Shown piece by piece: positions 16,671 to 25,803 of a DNA stretch of 64,000 nucleotides. Below the pieces are notes generated by a model. It searched no databases and was not told where the DNA came from. It saw only the letters and a program-made list of their open reading frames with translations. The DNA lies in contig NZ_QNQU01000004.1 in assembly GCF_003315595.1 (NCBI RefSeq), positions 186,001-250,000 on the forward strand. The letters run 5' to 3'. How positions within the stretch are numbered: the first letter of the stretch is position 1; each line of letters begins with the position of its first letter. Both the position numbers and the translations under genes were made by a program. Origin of the DNA: Pedobacter miscanthi. GTDB taxonomy: Bacteria; Bacteroidota; Bacteroidia; Sphingobacteriales; Sphingobacteriaceae.

Positions 16671-18762
16671 GGCAAACATCTTGCTTCGTGTATATCTGGC
16701 ATTTGGCTTAATTGTGCTTTTTGCTTTCGCGGTGTTTTTACGCCTCGGTCAGGTGCAGTTTGTACAGGGAAAAAAATGGAAAGCTATGGCAGATAGTCTT
16801 TCTACGCGCTATGTTAATGTAGAGGCTACCCGTGGAAATATATATTCTAACGATGGTAGTTTATTGGCTACCTCTATACCAGAATACGAACTGCGTATGG
16901 ATATGTTTGCCGGTGGTATTGCTGATGATAAGGTATTTAACGAGAAAGTAGATTCGCTGGGTTATAAACTTTCGCAGCTTTTTCAGGATAAAACCGCTAA
17001 AGAATATGCCCGTTATCTCCGCAAAGGCCGTCAGGATAGTGCACGTTATTTATTGATTCACCGTAAAGTGGGTTATGCTGATCTCAAAACCATCAGGACT
17101 TTTCCATTATACAACATTGGTAAATTCAGTGGTGGTTTAATTGCTGTTCAGCAAAACAAGCGTATTCTTCCTTTTCAGGCTTTGGCTGCCCGTACCATTG
17201 GTTATAAAAATGAAAACGTTAAAAACGGCGTAGGTTTAGAAGGTGCTTATAAAGAATACATTAACGGCGAAACCGGAAAAAGATTGATGCAGCGTATTGC
17301 AGGTGGGGTTTACATCCCGGTTAACGAAGAAGCTGAAGTAGCGCCAAAAGATGGTGCCGATATTATTTCGACCATCGATGTAAACATGCAGGATTTAGCG
17401 CAAAGTGCCCTGGAAAAACAGCTGATCAAATCGCAGGCCGATCATGGTACCGTGATTTTGATGGAAGTGGCAACAGGCGAGATCCGTGCAGTGGCCAATT
17501 TTTCGAAAGTAGAAGAAGGCGTATATAAAGAGAAGTTTAATTATGCCATTGCAGGTAACCAGGATCCGGGATCAACTTTTAAGCTGGCTTCTTACATGGC
17601 GCTATTAGAAGATAAACTGATCGATACCAATACGATGATCGGTACAGGTTATTATCAGATCCCAGGTAAGCTAATCACAGATTCGCACCCGAAAATTGAA
17701 ACGGTTACCGCCAAAAAAGCTTTTGAAACCTCTTCCAATGCTGCAATCGCAAAGCTGATCAATACGCATTACGGAAGCGATCCAATGAAGTTTACTGATC
17801 ACCTTTATGATTGGCAGCTGAACAAAAAAATGGAACTGCAGATTCCGGGTGAGGCAATGCCGGTAGTTAAAAATCCTAAAACGAACAGAAGTTGGAATAA
17901 AAACATGACCCTTCCTCAAATGGCTTATGGTTATGAGATGCAGCTTACGCCGTTAAAGATGCTTACCATGTATAATGCTGTAGCCAACAATGGTAAAATG
18001 GTAGCACCAATTTTTGTTAAAGAAATCAGAAGATTAGGGAACCCGATCGAGCAGTTTAAAGCAAGGGTAATCAATGATAAAATATGTTCGGATGTTACCC
18101 TGAGCAAGATTAAAAAAATGCTTGAAGGTGTAGTGACAGAAGGTAGCGGAAAACAAGTGGTGTATAATCCTTTATATCCGATTGCTGGTAAAACGGGTAC
18201 TGCGCAGGTGGCAGATGCAAATAAAGGATATAAGGCAAATAAGCAATACCAGGCTTCTTTTGTAGGATATTTCCCGGCTGATAAACCTAAGTATTCTTTG
18301 ATCGTTGTGATCAATGATCCAAAAGGGGCTTATTATGGTGCTACAGTTTCGGGACCGGTATTCAGGGAAATTGCCGACCGCATTTACGCCAGCGATATGC
18401 AGATGTACAACGATATGCCAACACGTTTAGTGGGAAATACAGGTAATCCGCCAACAAAAGCCGGACAAAGTAAAGCTACTCAGAAAGTATATAGGGCATT
18501 TGGATTTAAGCCACTTTTTGCTTCGAAATCGGAGTATTACAATATTATAGATACCAGCGCAGGAACGGTTTTTCAGGAAAATAACGAACGTAAAGGCATA
18601 ATGCCAAACGTAGCAGGGATGGGATTGAAAGATGCATTGTACCTTTTGGGGAATGCAGGTTTAAAAACAAAAGTTTCGGGCTCTGGTAAAGTGATTAGCC
18701 AATCCATTATCGCCGGAACAAAGGTGGGTAAGGGAGTTGGTGTACAAATAGAGTTGAATTAA
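16660..18762 (+). CDS. ftsI: Septal peptidoglycan transpeptidase (class B PBP) with a PASTA domain
   Basis: The 700-residue protein has one N-terminal membrane helix, a PBP dimerisation domain starting around TRGNIYSNDGSLLATSIPEY, and a transpeptidase domain. Catalytic motifs are STFK (nucleophile Ser305), SSN around 357 and KTGT (511-514). A single PASTA domain at the end contains MPNVAGMGLKDALYLL. It cross-links septal peptidoglycan in the periplasm. I chose ATG 16660; an in-frame TTG at 16648 adds only four residues. It overlaps the ftsL-like gene. The PASTA domain is usual for Bacteroidota and Gram-positive versions but absent from E. coli FtsI. Confidence 0.95.
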   Translation: MNIRANILLRVYLAFGLIVLFAFAVFLRLGQVQFVQGKKWKAMADSLSTRYVNVEATRGNIYSNDGSLLATSIPEYELRMDMFAGGIADDKVFNEKVDSLGYKLSQLFQDKTAKEYARYLRKGRQDSARYLLIHRKVGYADLKTIRTFPLYNIGKFSGGLIAVQQNKRILPFQALAARTIGYKNENVKNGVGLEGAYKEYINGETGKRLMQRIAGGVYIPVNEEAEVAPKDGADIISTIDVNMQDLAQSALEKQLIKSQADHGTVILMEVATGEIRAVANFSKVEEGVYKEKFNYAIAGNQDPGSTFKLASYMALLEDKLIDTNTMIGTGYYQIPGKLITDSHPKIETVTAKKAFETSSNAAIAKLINTHYGSDPMKFTDHLYDWQLNKKMELQIPGEAMPVVKNPKTNRSWNKNMTLPQMAYGYEMQLTPLKMLTMYNAVANNGKMVAPIFVKEIRRLGNPIEQFKARVINDKICSDVTLSKIKKMLEGVVTEGSGKQVVYNPLYPIAGKTGTAQVADANKGYKANKQYQASFVGYFPADKPKYSLIVVINDPKGAYYGATVSGPVFREIADRIYASDMQMYNDMPTRLVGNTGNPPTKAGQSKATQKVYRAFGFKPLFASKSEYYNIIDTSAGTVFQENNERKGIMPNVAGMGLKDALYLLGNAGLKTKVSGSGKVISQSIIAGTKVGKGVGVQIELN

Positions 18763-18855
18763 GGCGAGAAAGGTAGAAGGCCGGAAGGTTGAAGGTAGAA
18801 AGGTTTAAGTCTTGATACTAAATACTCCCCGCTTGATACTAAAATAATAAGAAAA
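18763..18855. repeat. Low-complexity intergenic repeat before murE
   Basis: The gap reads as purine-rich units (GGTAGAAGG, GGTTGAAGGTAGAAAGG) and then two copies of CTTGATACTAAA, 21 bases apart (18811 and 18832). The same words recur before murD (21561-21722), and the GGTTGAAGG part before murG. It has no open frame and does not look like a terminator. Confidence 0.6.
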
Positions 18856-20313
18856 ATGCAATTACAGGATTTACTTTACGGTGTAACGATTAAAGAATTG
18901 GTTGGAAAAACTGATCGGGAAATCAATGCGCTTAATTTCGATTCGCGTAAAGTAGTTAAGGACGATGTTTTCTTTGCTGTAGTTGGAACGGTTGCTGACG
19001 GGCATCAATTTATCGAACAAACCATTAAACAGGGTGCGGGTGTAATTATCTGCGAAAACCTGCCGGAGATCGATGATTATACCGTTACTTATGTTAAAGT
19101 AGAAGATACTTCTGTGGCATTGGGTATTATGGCCGGGAATTATTACGGAAATCCTTCGGCTGATTTAAAACTGGTTGGTATTACCGGAACAAATGGAAAA
19201 ACCACCATTGCGACGATTCTTTTTAAATTATTTAAAGATTTAGGCTATAAAACCGGACTGTTATCAACGGTAGAAAATTATATCAATGATACCGTGGTTA
19301 TCGCAACACATACTACACCAAATCCGATTGCATTAAACCAGCTTTTAAGACAAATGGTTGATGCAGGTTGCGATTATTGTTTTATGGAAGTGAGTTCTCA
19401 TGCCGTATCGCAACACCGTATAGAGGGATTGACATTTGCAGGAGGCGTATTTTCAAACATCACGCACGATCATTTGGATTTTCATAAAACTTTTGATGCT
19501 TATTTAAAAGCTAAGAAAGCATTTTTTGATGGTTTACCAAAAGCTGCATTTGCATTAACCAATATCGACGATAAAAACGGTATGGTGATGCTGCAGAATA
19601 CTAAAGCCTATAAAAAAACTTATGCGTTAAAACAACTGGCTGATTTTAAAGCGAAAATTATCGAAAACCAGTTCAGTGGTCTGCATTTGGATATAGATAA
19701 TGAAGATGTGTTCTTCAAACTGGTGGGTTCTTTTAATGCTTACAACCTTTTAGCGGTTTATGGAACTGCAGTATTGCTGGAGCAGGATAAATTAAAAGTA
19801 TTGACTTTACTCAGCCGTTTATCGGGTGCCGAGGGAAGGTTTGATTACATTACTTCGGCTGATAAAATTATCGGTATTGTTGATTATGCGCATACACCGG
19901 ATGCCGTACAAAATGTACTGAGCACCATTGCCAATATCCGTAAAGGAACCGAACAGGTAATTACCGTGATTGGTTGTGGTGGCGACAGGGATAAAACCAA
20001 ACGCCCCATTATGGCGCAGGTGGCCTGCGATTGGAGCGATAAAGTGATTCTTACTTCAGATAATCCGCGTACCGAAGATCCGCAAACGATCATCAGTGAA
20101 ATGGAAGAAGGTGTATCGCCGACCAATAAGCGTAAAACCTTATCCATTTTGGATAGAAGAGAAGCTATAAAAACTGCTTGTCATTTGGCAAAACCAGGAG
20201 ATATTATTCTTGTAGCAGGCAAAGGGCACGAAAAATACCAGGAAATTAATGGTGTAAGGAACCATTTTGATGATAAAGAAATTTTACTTGAACAACTAAA
20301 ACCTATCAGCTAA
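18856..20313 (+). CDS. murE: UDP-MurNAc-tripeptide synthetase
   Basis: The 485-residue Mur ligase has the N-terminal UDP-binding domain with NFDSRKV, the ATP loop [10 protein letters not shown] (about residues 109-118), THTTPNP, the central [14 protein letters not shown] and [10 protein letters not shown], and the C-terminal domain with [18 protein letters not shown] and the DNPRTEDP motif. DNPR is the usual signature for meso-diaminopimelate addition, so the product should be UDP-MurNAc-Ala-Glu-mDAP. dapA at 35847 belongs to the same supply route. Its stop overlaps the mraY start by one base (TAATG). Confidence 0.97.
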   Translation: MQLQDLLYGVTIKELVGKTDREINALNFDSRKVVKDDVFFAVVGTVADGHQFIEQTIKQGAGVIICENLPEIDDYTVTYVKVEDTSVALGIMAGNYYGNPSADLKLVGITGTNGKTTIATILFKLFKDLGYKTGLLSTVENYINDTVVIATHTTPNPIALNQLLRQMVDAGCDYCFMEVSSHAVSQHRIEGLTFAGGVFSNITHDHLDFHKTFDAYLKAKKAFFDGLPKAAFALTNIDDKNGMVMLQNTKAYKKTYALKQLADFKAKIIENQFSGLHLDIDNEDVFFKLVGSFNAYNLLAVYGTAVLLEQDKLKVLTLLSRLSGAEGRFDYITSADKIIGIVDYAHTPDAVQNVLSTIANIRKGTEQVITVIGCGGDRDKTKRPIMAQVACDWSDKVILTSDNPRTEDPQTIISEMEEGVSPTNKRKTLSILDRREAIKTACHLAKPGDIILVAGKGHEKYQEINGVRNHFDDKEILLEQLKPIS

Positions 20314-21560
20314 TGTTATATTTATTATTCGAATACCTGCATAAGCACTACGATATCCCCGGATTGAGGTTGTTCCAGTACATCACATTCCGTGCTTCGG
20401 TTTCCATTATTTTATCGCTGATTATCACTACAGTGTATGGTCGCAGACTGATCGATTTTTTACATAAAAAACAGGTAGGTGAAACGGTAAGGAATTTAGG
20501 TTTAGAAGGCCAGATGCAGAAACAGGGTACGCCTACCATGGGAGGTATCATCATTTTGCTGGGTATCCTTATCCCAACTTTATTATTTGCCAACATATCC
20601 AATATCTATGTGATTTTGATGATCATCACTACGATCTGGATGGGTGCTGTAGGCTTTTTAGACGATTATATTAAGGTTTTCAAAAAGAATAAAGAAGGTC
20701 TGGCTGGCCGTTTTAAAGTTGTTGGTCAGGTTGGTTTGGGTTTAATTGTAGGCTGCACCATGTATTTTCACCCCAATATTGTGGTAAGGGAAACCGTGCA
20801 GGATGATGTAAAAAGCACTTCTTCGGTACCGATGGTATTACGCCAGAAAGGAGAAACTTTTTATTACACCCAAGATGTAAAATCGACTAAATCGAACATG
20901 CCTTTTTATAAGAATAACGAGTTCGATTATGCGAAGGTATTGAAGTTTTTGGGAGGCGATTATCAGAAATATGCTTTTTTCATTTTCCTTATTGTAACGG
21001 TATTTATCATTACAGCGGTATCTAACGGTGCGAATATAACTGATGGGATTGATGGTTTGGCTACGGGAACTTCGGCGGTGATTGGAATTACCCTTGGTAT
21101 TCTGGCTTATGTATCCGGTAATACCATTATGGCCGATTACCTCAATATTATGTATATCCCGAACTCTGCAGAGCTGATGATTTTTGCAGGTGCATTTGTG
21201 GGTTCGTGTGTGGGTTTCCTTTGGTATAACTCTTACCCGGCACAAATTTTTATGGGCGATACCGGAAGTTTGGCCATAGGGGGGATTATTGCCTCGTTTG
21301 CCATCATGATCCGTAAAGAGTTGTTAATCCCGATTTTATGCGGCGTGTTCCTGGTAGAACTCGTTTCGGTAATTATGCAGGTATCTTACTTTAAGTATAC
21401 CAAAAAGAAGTTTGGCGAAGGACGCAGGATTTTCCTGATGTCGCCTTTGCACCACCACTATCAAAAGAAAGGTTATCACGAAGCCAAAATTGTAACTCGT
21501 TTCTGGATCATCGGAATCATGCTTGCAATTATGACCATTGTAACACTAAAGTTAAGGTAG
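20313..21560 (+). CDS. mraY: Phospho-MurNAc-pentapeptide transferase
   Basis: The 415-residue polytopic membrane enzyme contains [19 protein letters not shown] (Mg-binding Asp pair), [23 protein letters not shown] and the His-rich [11 protein letters not shown]. It forms lipid I from UDP-MurNAc-pentapeptide and undecaprenyl phosphate at the inner membrane. It is about 50 residues longer than the E. coli protein because of a loop of roughly residues 155-215 ([16 protein letters not shown] to [14 protein letters not shown]), which is usual for Bacteroidota MraY as far as I recall. It is translationally coupled to murE. Confidence 0.97.
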   Translation: MLYLLFEYLHKHYDIPGLRLFQYITFRASVSIILSLIITTVYGRRLIDFLHKKQVGETVRNLGLEGQMQKQGTPTMGGIIILLGILIPTLLFANISNIYVILMIITTIWMGAVGFLDDYIKVFKKNKEGLAGRFKVVGQVGLGLIVGCTMYFHPNIVVRETVQDDVKSTSSVPMVLRQKGETFYYTQDVKSTKSNMPFYKNNEFDYAKVLKFLGGDYQKYAFFIFLIVTVFIITAVSNGANITDGIDGLATGTSAVIGITLGILAYVSGNTIMADYLNIMYIPNSAELMIFAGAFVGSCVGFLWYNSYPAQIFMGDTGSLAIGGIIASFAIMIRKELLIPILCGVFLVELVSVIMQVSYFKYTKKKFGEGRRIFLMSPLHHHYQKKGYHEAKIVTRFWIIGIMLAIMTIVTLKLR

Positions 21561-21722
21561 GTAAAGGTAAAAGGCTGGAAGGTTGAAGGTGTAAAGTTGA
21601 TTACATCCAAGACAAAAAATAATAATTAGGTGCCCTCGGGTATCTTGAATGATGAAATAAAAATTAATAAGCAGCAGTAGTACTTGATACTAATACTTAC
21701 TACTTGATACTAAAAAAATAAA
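21561..21722. repeat. Low-complexity intergenic repeat before murD
   Basis: The 162-base gap starts with GGTAAAGGTAAAAGGCTGGAAGG and GGTTGAAGGTG units, then has two copies of TACTTGATACTAA (21681 and 21701, 20 bases apart), the second ending nine bases before ATG 21723. This is the same vocabulary as in the gap before murE. No open frame or clear terminator is present. Confidence 0.6.
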
Positions 21723-23111
21723 ATGAGCACAAATAATACTACATCAAGCAATACTACGTCAGCAATGGCAGGGCACGGCCGTGTGGTTATTTTGGGTGCT
21801 GGCGAAAGTGGTGTGGGCGCTGCAAAACTGGCCCAGGCAAAAGGTTTTGATGTTTTTGTATCAGACTATGGTATAATTACCGATAAATATAAAGCTGCTT
21901 TAGAAAAACTGGGCGTTCCATTCGAATCTGAACAACATACTGAAGAACTGATTTTAAATGCTACCGAGGTAATTAAAAGTCCTGGTATTCCGCCAACCGC
22001 ACCGATCATTAAAAAACTGATCGCTAAAGGAATTCCGGTGGTTTCAGAAATTGAGTTCGCCAAAAGATATACGAATGCCAAAACCATTTGTATCACTGGT
22101 TCGAACGGAAAATCGACTACCAGTTTATTAACCTATCACATTTTAAAAAATGCAGGTTTAAATGTGGGGCTAGCCGGCAACATTGGTCAGAGCTTTGCCG
22201 CGCAGGTGGCTACAGAAGATTACGAATACTATGTTTTGGAAATCTCGAGTTTTATGCTTGATGATATGTTCAAATTTAAGGCCGATATCGCTGTTTTATT
22301 AAACATTACACCAGATCATTTAGACCGTTACGACTATAAACTGGAGAATTATGCTGCATCAAAAATGCGTATTGTTCAAAACCAGACAGCAGCAGATGTT
22401 TTCATTTACTGTGCCGATGACGAAGAGAGTTTAAAAGCCATTGCATTAACTAAACCTTTGGCTAAAACCTATCCATTTTCAACTGTTAAAAAAGTTGAAA
22501 CGGGAGCTTATTTAGAAGAAACTACAATACATATCCTTACAGAACCAAATAACGAACTAACCATGTCGATTTCAGATTTAGCCTTACAGGGCAAGCACAA
22601 CATTTATAATTCTATGGCATCAGGCATCGTGTCGAAAGTGTTAGAGTTAAGAAATGAAACCATCCGCGAAAGCATGGGCAATTTCAAGAATATTGAGCAC
22701 AGGTTAGAGCATGTGGCCAAAATTTCGGGGATTGATTTCATTAACGACAGCAAAGCCACTAATGTAAATTCTACATGGTACGCTTTAGAAAGCATGACCA
22801 GTGATGTAGTGCTGATTATGGGCGGTGTTGATAAAGGAAACGATTACAACATGCTTAAAGATCTGGTTAAAAGCAAGGTGAAGGCCATTGTATGCTTAGG
22901 TAAGGATAACAAACGTATCCATGATGCTTTTGAGGATGATGTAGACGTAATCGTAAATACTTTTTCGGCAGATGAGGCAGCGCAGATTGCTTTCCATTTG
23001 GCCAAACGTGGCGATGCGGTTTTATTATCGCCGGCTTGTGCAAGTTTCGATTTATTTAAAAATTATGAAGACCGCGGCAACCAGTTTAAAGCGGCAGTTA
23101 GAGAATTATAA
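21723..23111 (+). CDS. murD: UDP-MurNAc-alanine-D-glutamate ligase
   Basis: The 462-residue Mur ligase shows the N-terminal VVILGAGESGVGAAKLA, the ATP loop ITGSNGKSTTSLL, EISSFMLDD, NITPDHLDRY, HRLEHVAKISGIDFINDSKATN and the C-terminal LLSPACASFDLFKNYEDRG. It adds D-glutamate to UDP-MurNAc-L-Ala in the cytosol. The first 14 residues are a Ser/Thr/Asn-only tract (MSTNNTTSSNTTSA) without family similarity, so the real start could be ATG 21765 (MAGHGRVV). ftsW follows after 14 bases. Confidence 0.97.
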   Translation: MSTNNTTSSNTTSAMAGHGRVVILGAGESGVGAAKLAQAKGFDVFVSDYGIITDKYKAALEKLGVPFESEQHTEELILNATEVIKSPGIPPTAPIIKKLIAKGIPVVSEIEFAKRYTNAKTICITGSNGKSTTSLLTYHILKNAGLNVGLAGNIGQSFAAQVATEDYEYYVLEISSFMLDDMFKFKADIAVLLNITPDHLDRYDYKLENYAASKMRIVQNQTAADVFIYCADDEESLKAIALTKPLAKTYPFSTVKKVETGAYLEETTIHILTEPNNELTMSISDLALQGKHNIYNSMASGIVSKVLELRNETIRESMGNFKNIEHRLEHVAKISGIDFINDSKATNVNSTWYALESMTSDVVLIMGGVDKGNDYNMLKDLVKSKVKAIVCLGKDNKRIHDAFEDDVDVIVNTFSADEAAQIAFHLAKRGDAVLLSPACASFDLFKNYEDRGNQFKAAVREL

Positions 23112-23125
23112 TAGGAGGCAAAAAT

Positions 23126-24313
23126 ATGTTGCAGGCACTACTTGATAAAACAAAAGGCGACAGGTGGATCTGGTTGATCATCATCCTGCTTTCGCTTATA
23201 TCTGTAATGGCAGTGTATAGCGCAACAGGAACCCTGGCTTATAAAAAGGGCGAAGCAGTAGAAAAACTTTTGCTTACCAAACACCTCATTTTCGTGTTGA
23301 TGGGTATAGGGATGATCTATATCGCCCATTTGCTCGATTATAGGTATTACGCAGGCATTTCGAAGGTTTTAATGATTGTAACCATCCCCTTGCTCTTTTA
23401 TACACTTATTTTCGGTACCAATTTAAATGATGCATCGAGGTGGGTTAAAATACCTGTAATCGGATTAACATTTCAAACTTCCGATTTAGCGAAACTGGCA
23501 TTAATTACCTTTTTGGCGCGCATGCTCACCAAAAAGCAGGAAAACATTAAAAACGTAAAAGAATCATTTATACCAATTATGGGGTCGGTTTGTGTGGTGT
23601 TTGTTTTAATCGCACTGGCCAACTTATCTACAGCTTTAATGCTGTTTGGTGTAAGTATTTTGCTGTTAATTATCGGCAGGATCAGTATTAAACAGATCGC
23701 GATTGTTTGTGCTGGCGGCTTCGTGCTGCTGTTGTTCGTTTTCTTTTTGGGCCCAAGGAGAAAAACATACATGTCACGTATCAATACGTTTATGCATCCC
23801 GAAATGCAACATTCAGACAAAACTTTCCAGGCAGATCAGGCAAAAATTGCCTTAGCTACTGGTGGTGTTTTTGGTAAAGGACCAGGTAATAGTACACAGC
23901 GCAATTTCCTGCCACACCCGTATTCCGATTTTATTTTCGCCATTATTATTGAAGAATGGGGCACGGTGGGGGGAATTGTAATCATGATACTATACCTGGT
24001 GCTTTTATACCGATGTATCAAGATCGTAACCCGGGCGCCAAAGGCCTTCGGGGCATTGCTGGCCGCAGGGTTAAGTTTCAGCCTCACAATACAGGCCTTT
24101 GCAAATATGGCCGTAGCTGTAGGTTTGGGCCCGGTAACTGGTGTTCCACTTCCATTAGTGAGTATGGGTGGTACATCAATGATCTTTACCAGTGTGGCTT
24201 TCGGTATCATTTTGAGCGTAAGCCGCGATGTAGAAGAAAACGCAAAACTGACTTCGAAAGAAGAAAAAACAAATAATAAAATAATCGTTGGAGAGATTCC
24301 CGCGATAGCTTAG
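23126..24313 (+). CDS. ftsW: Division-specific peptidoglycan glycosyltransferase FtsW
   Basis: This 395-residue SEDS protein has about ten membrane helices. Family markers are VYSATGTLAYK near the start, the conserved LNDASRWVKIPVIGLTFQTSD loop, TGGVFGKGPGNSTQRNFLPHPYSDFIFAIIIEEWG and the final GVPLPLVSMGGTSM. It polymerises lipid II at the septum with FtsI. AGGAGG lies at 23113-23118, seven bases before the ATG, a strong Shine-Dalgarno site and rare in this phylum. Confidence 0.96.
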   Translation: MLQALLDKTKGDRWIWLIIILLSLISVMAVYSATGTLAYKKGEAVEKLLLTKHLIFVLMGIGMIYIAHLLDYRYYAGISKVLMIVTIPLLFYTLIFGTNLNDASRWVKIPVIGLTFQTSDLAKLALITFLARMLTKKQENIKNVKESFIPIMGSVCVVFVLIALANLSTALMLFGVSILLLIIGRISIKQIAIVCAGGFVLLLFVFFLGPRRKTYMSRINTFMHPEMQHSDKTFQADQAKIALATGGVFGKGPGNSTQRNFLPHPYSDFIFAIIIEEWGTVGGIVIMILYLVLLYRCIKIVTRAPKAFGALLAAGLSFSLTIQAFANMAVAVGLGPVTGVPLPLVSMGGTSMIFTSVAFGIILSVSRDVEENAKLTSKEEKTNNKIIVGEIPAIA

Positions 24314-24561
24314 TGAGGTTGAAGGTGGAAGGCTTAAGGCGGAAGGGTTAAGATTGAGTGATTTAAAGGTTGAAACGTTAAAAAGTGATCAAAACCTGGT
24401 GTCTTCGTGCCTTAGTGGTCAAAATAACCTTTTCGCTATAAAATAAAACAACTCAGTGTTCTCTGTGAAAAACTCAGCGCACTCGGTGGTGAAAAAAAAA
24501 GCTTAGTGCGCTCTGCCGAAAACTCAGCACTCTTTGCGATTAAAATAAATAAATTTTAAAA
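24314..24561. repeat. Low-complexity and tandem repeats before murG
   Basis: The 248-base gap has three parts. First come purine-rich units (GAGGTTGAAGGTGGAAGG). Next is a stretch with CTTCGTGCCTTAGTGGTC. Last is an imperfect tandem array at 24452-24545 of four units like CTCAGTGTTCTCTGTGAAAA, each 21-29 bases, opening CTCAGYG or CTTAGTG and ending in an A run. The final unit ends 16 bases before the murG ATG. No open frame or RNA gene was recognised. Confidence 0.6.
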
Positions 24562-25665
24562 ATGAATAATTCCCCAAAAATTATCATATCAGGTGGTGGC
24601 ACCGGCGGGCACATTTTCCCCGCCGTAGCCATAGCCAATGCGCTAAAGCGCTTGGTGCCCGCGTGTGAAATCTTGTTTGTGGGGGCAAATGGTCGCATGG
24701 AAATGGAAAAAGTTCCAGCTGCCGGATACAAAATAATCGGTTTAAATATCAGTGGGATGCAGCGCGGCTCGATCGTGAAAAACTTTGCCCTTCCTTTTAA
24801 AGTAATTGGAAGTGTGCGCAGGGCCCTGCAGATCATTAAAGATTTTAAACCCGATGCCGTTGTGGGGGTAGGTGGTTACGCTTCCGGACCTTTATTGTAT
24901 GCAGCCTCTTTAAAAGGAATTCCGTACCTCATCCAGGAACAGAATTCGTATGCGGGCGTAACCAATAAATGGCTGGGTAAAAAAGCATCAAAAATATGTG
25001 TGGCTTTTGATGGTATGGACCAGTTTTTTCCTGGCGAGAGGATTTTAAAAACAGGAAACCCGGTTCGTACAGAGGTGGTTGATATTAAAGGAAAACACTA
25101 TCAAGGTGCCGAGCTGTTAAAACTTGATCCCTTAAAAAAGACCATTATGGTTACCGGTGGGAGTTTAGGTGCAGGTACACTGAACAAAGCAATTGAAAAA
25201 CATTTGCCCGAAATACTTGCGCAGGATGTGCAGGTGATCTGGCAAACAGGAAAATATTATTACCAGGGGATTATCGAAAGGTTGGGACTCGAATATCATC
25301 CTAACGTTCGTATTCTCGAGTTTTTAAATAAAATGGATCTGGCTTATGCCGCGGCAGATGTAATCATCAGCAGGGCCGGAGCAGGAACCATTGCCGAACT
25401 TTGTTTGATTAAAAAACCGGTGATTTTGGTGCCTTCGCCAAATGTGGCAGAAGATCATCAAACCAAAAATGCAATGGCCCTGGTGAAAAACGGAGCTGCA
25501 CTTTTAATTAACGACCGTTCTGCAGAAGATACGCTGGTAAAAACTGCACTCGATCTTTTAAACAATAAAGAGCAAAGTGAAGTGCTCGCAGAAAATATAG
25601 GTAAAATGGCACTGCCCGAAGCCGACGAAATTATTGCGGGCGAAGTATTGAAATTGATTAAATAA
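24562..25665 (+). CDS. murG: Lipid II-forming GlcNAc transferase
   Basis: The 367-residue GT-B enzyme shows the N-terminal SGGGTGGHIFPAVAIANAL (residues 9-27), GVGGYASGPLLYAA, IQEQNSYAGVTNKWLG, then the C-terminal VTGGSLGAGTLNKAI and the donor-binding ISRAGAGTIAELCLIKKPVILVP and EDHQTKNA. It adds GlcNAc from UDP-GlcNAc to lipid I on the inner face of the membrane. It is separated from ftsW by a repeat-filled gap rather than coupled to it. Confidence 0.97.
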   Translation: MNNSPKIIISGGGTGGHIFPAVAIANALKRLVPACEILFVGANGRMEMEKVPAAGYKIIGLNISGMQRGSIVKNFALPFKVIGSVRRALQIIKDFKPDAVVGVGGYASGPLLYAASLKGIPYLIQEQNSYAGVTNKWLGKKASKICVAFDGMDQFFPGERILKTGNPVRTEVVDIKGKHYQGAELLKLDPLKKTIMVTGGSLGAGTLNKAIEKHLPEILAQDVQVIWQTGKYYYQGIIERLGLEYHPNVRILEFLNKMDLAYAAADVIISRAGAGTIAELCLIKKPVILVPSPNVAEDHQTKNAMALVKNGAALLINDRSAEDTLVKTALDLLNNKEQSEVLAENIGKMALPEADEIIAGEVLKLIK

Positions 25666-25803
25666 GAAATATGAATTAAAGATGTGAAATATGAGATCAG
25701 ACTATTTGTCTAGTGTCTCAAATCTCCCATCTCAAATCTAAAAAAAATAAAACGGTAGAAAGACAGCTTTAAGCTTTGGTCTTTTTGCTTTTAGCTAGAA
25801 AAA
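25666..25803. repeat. Low-complexity intergenic repeat before murC
   Basis: The gap contains ATGTGAAATATGAGATCAGA followed by the complementary-sense words GTGTCTCAAATCTCCCATCTC and CTCAAATCTAAAAA, so that GAGAT and ATCTC words could pair. A final part has TTTAAGCTTTGG...CTTTTAGCTAGAAAAA. No frame is open. Confidence 0.5.

Noticed and set aside
24452..24545. Possible CRISPR array
   Set aside because: Units are contiguous and imperfect, without unique spacers of constant length, and no cas gene is present.
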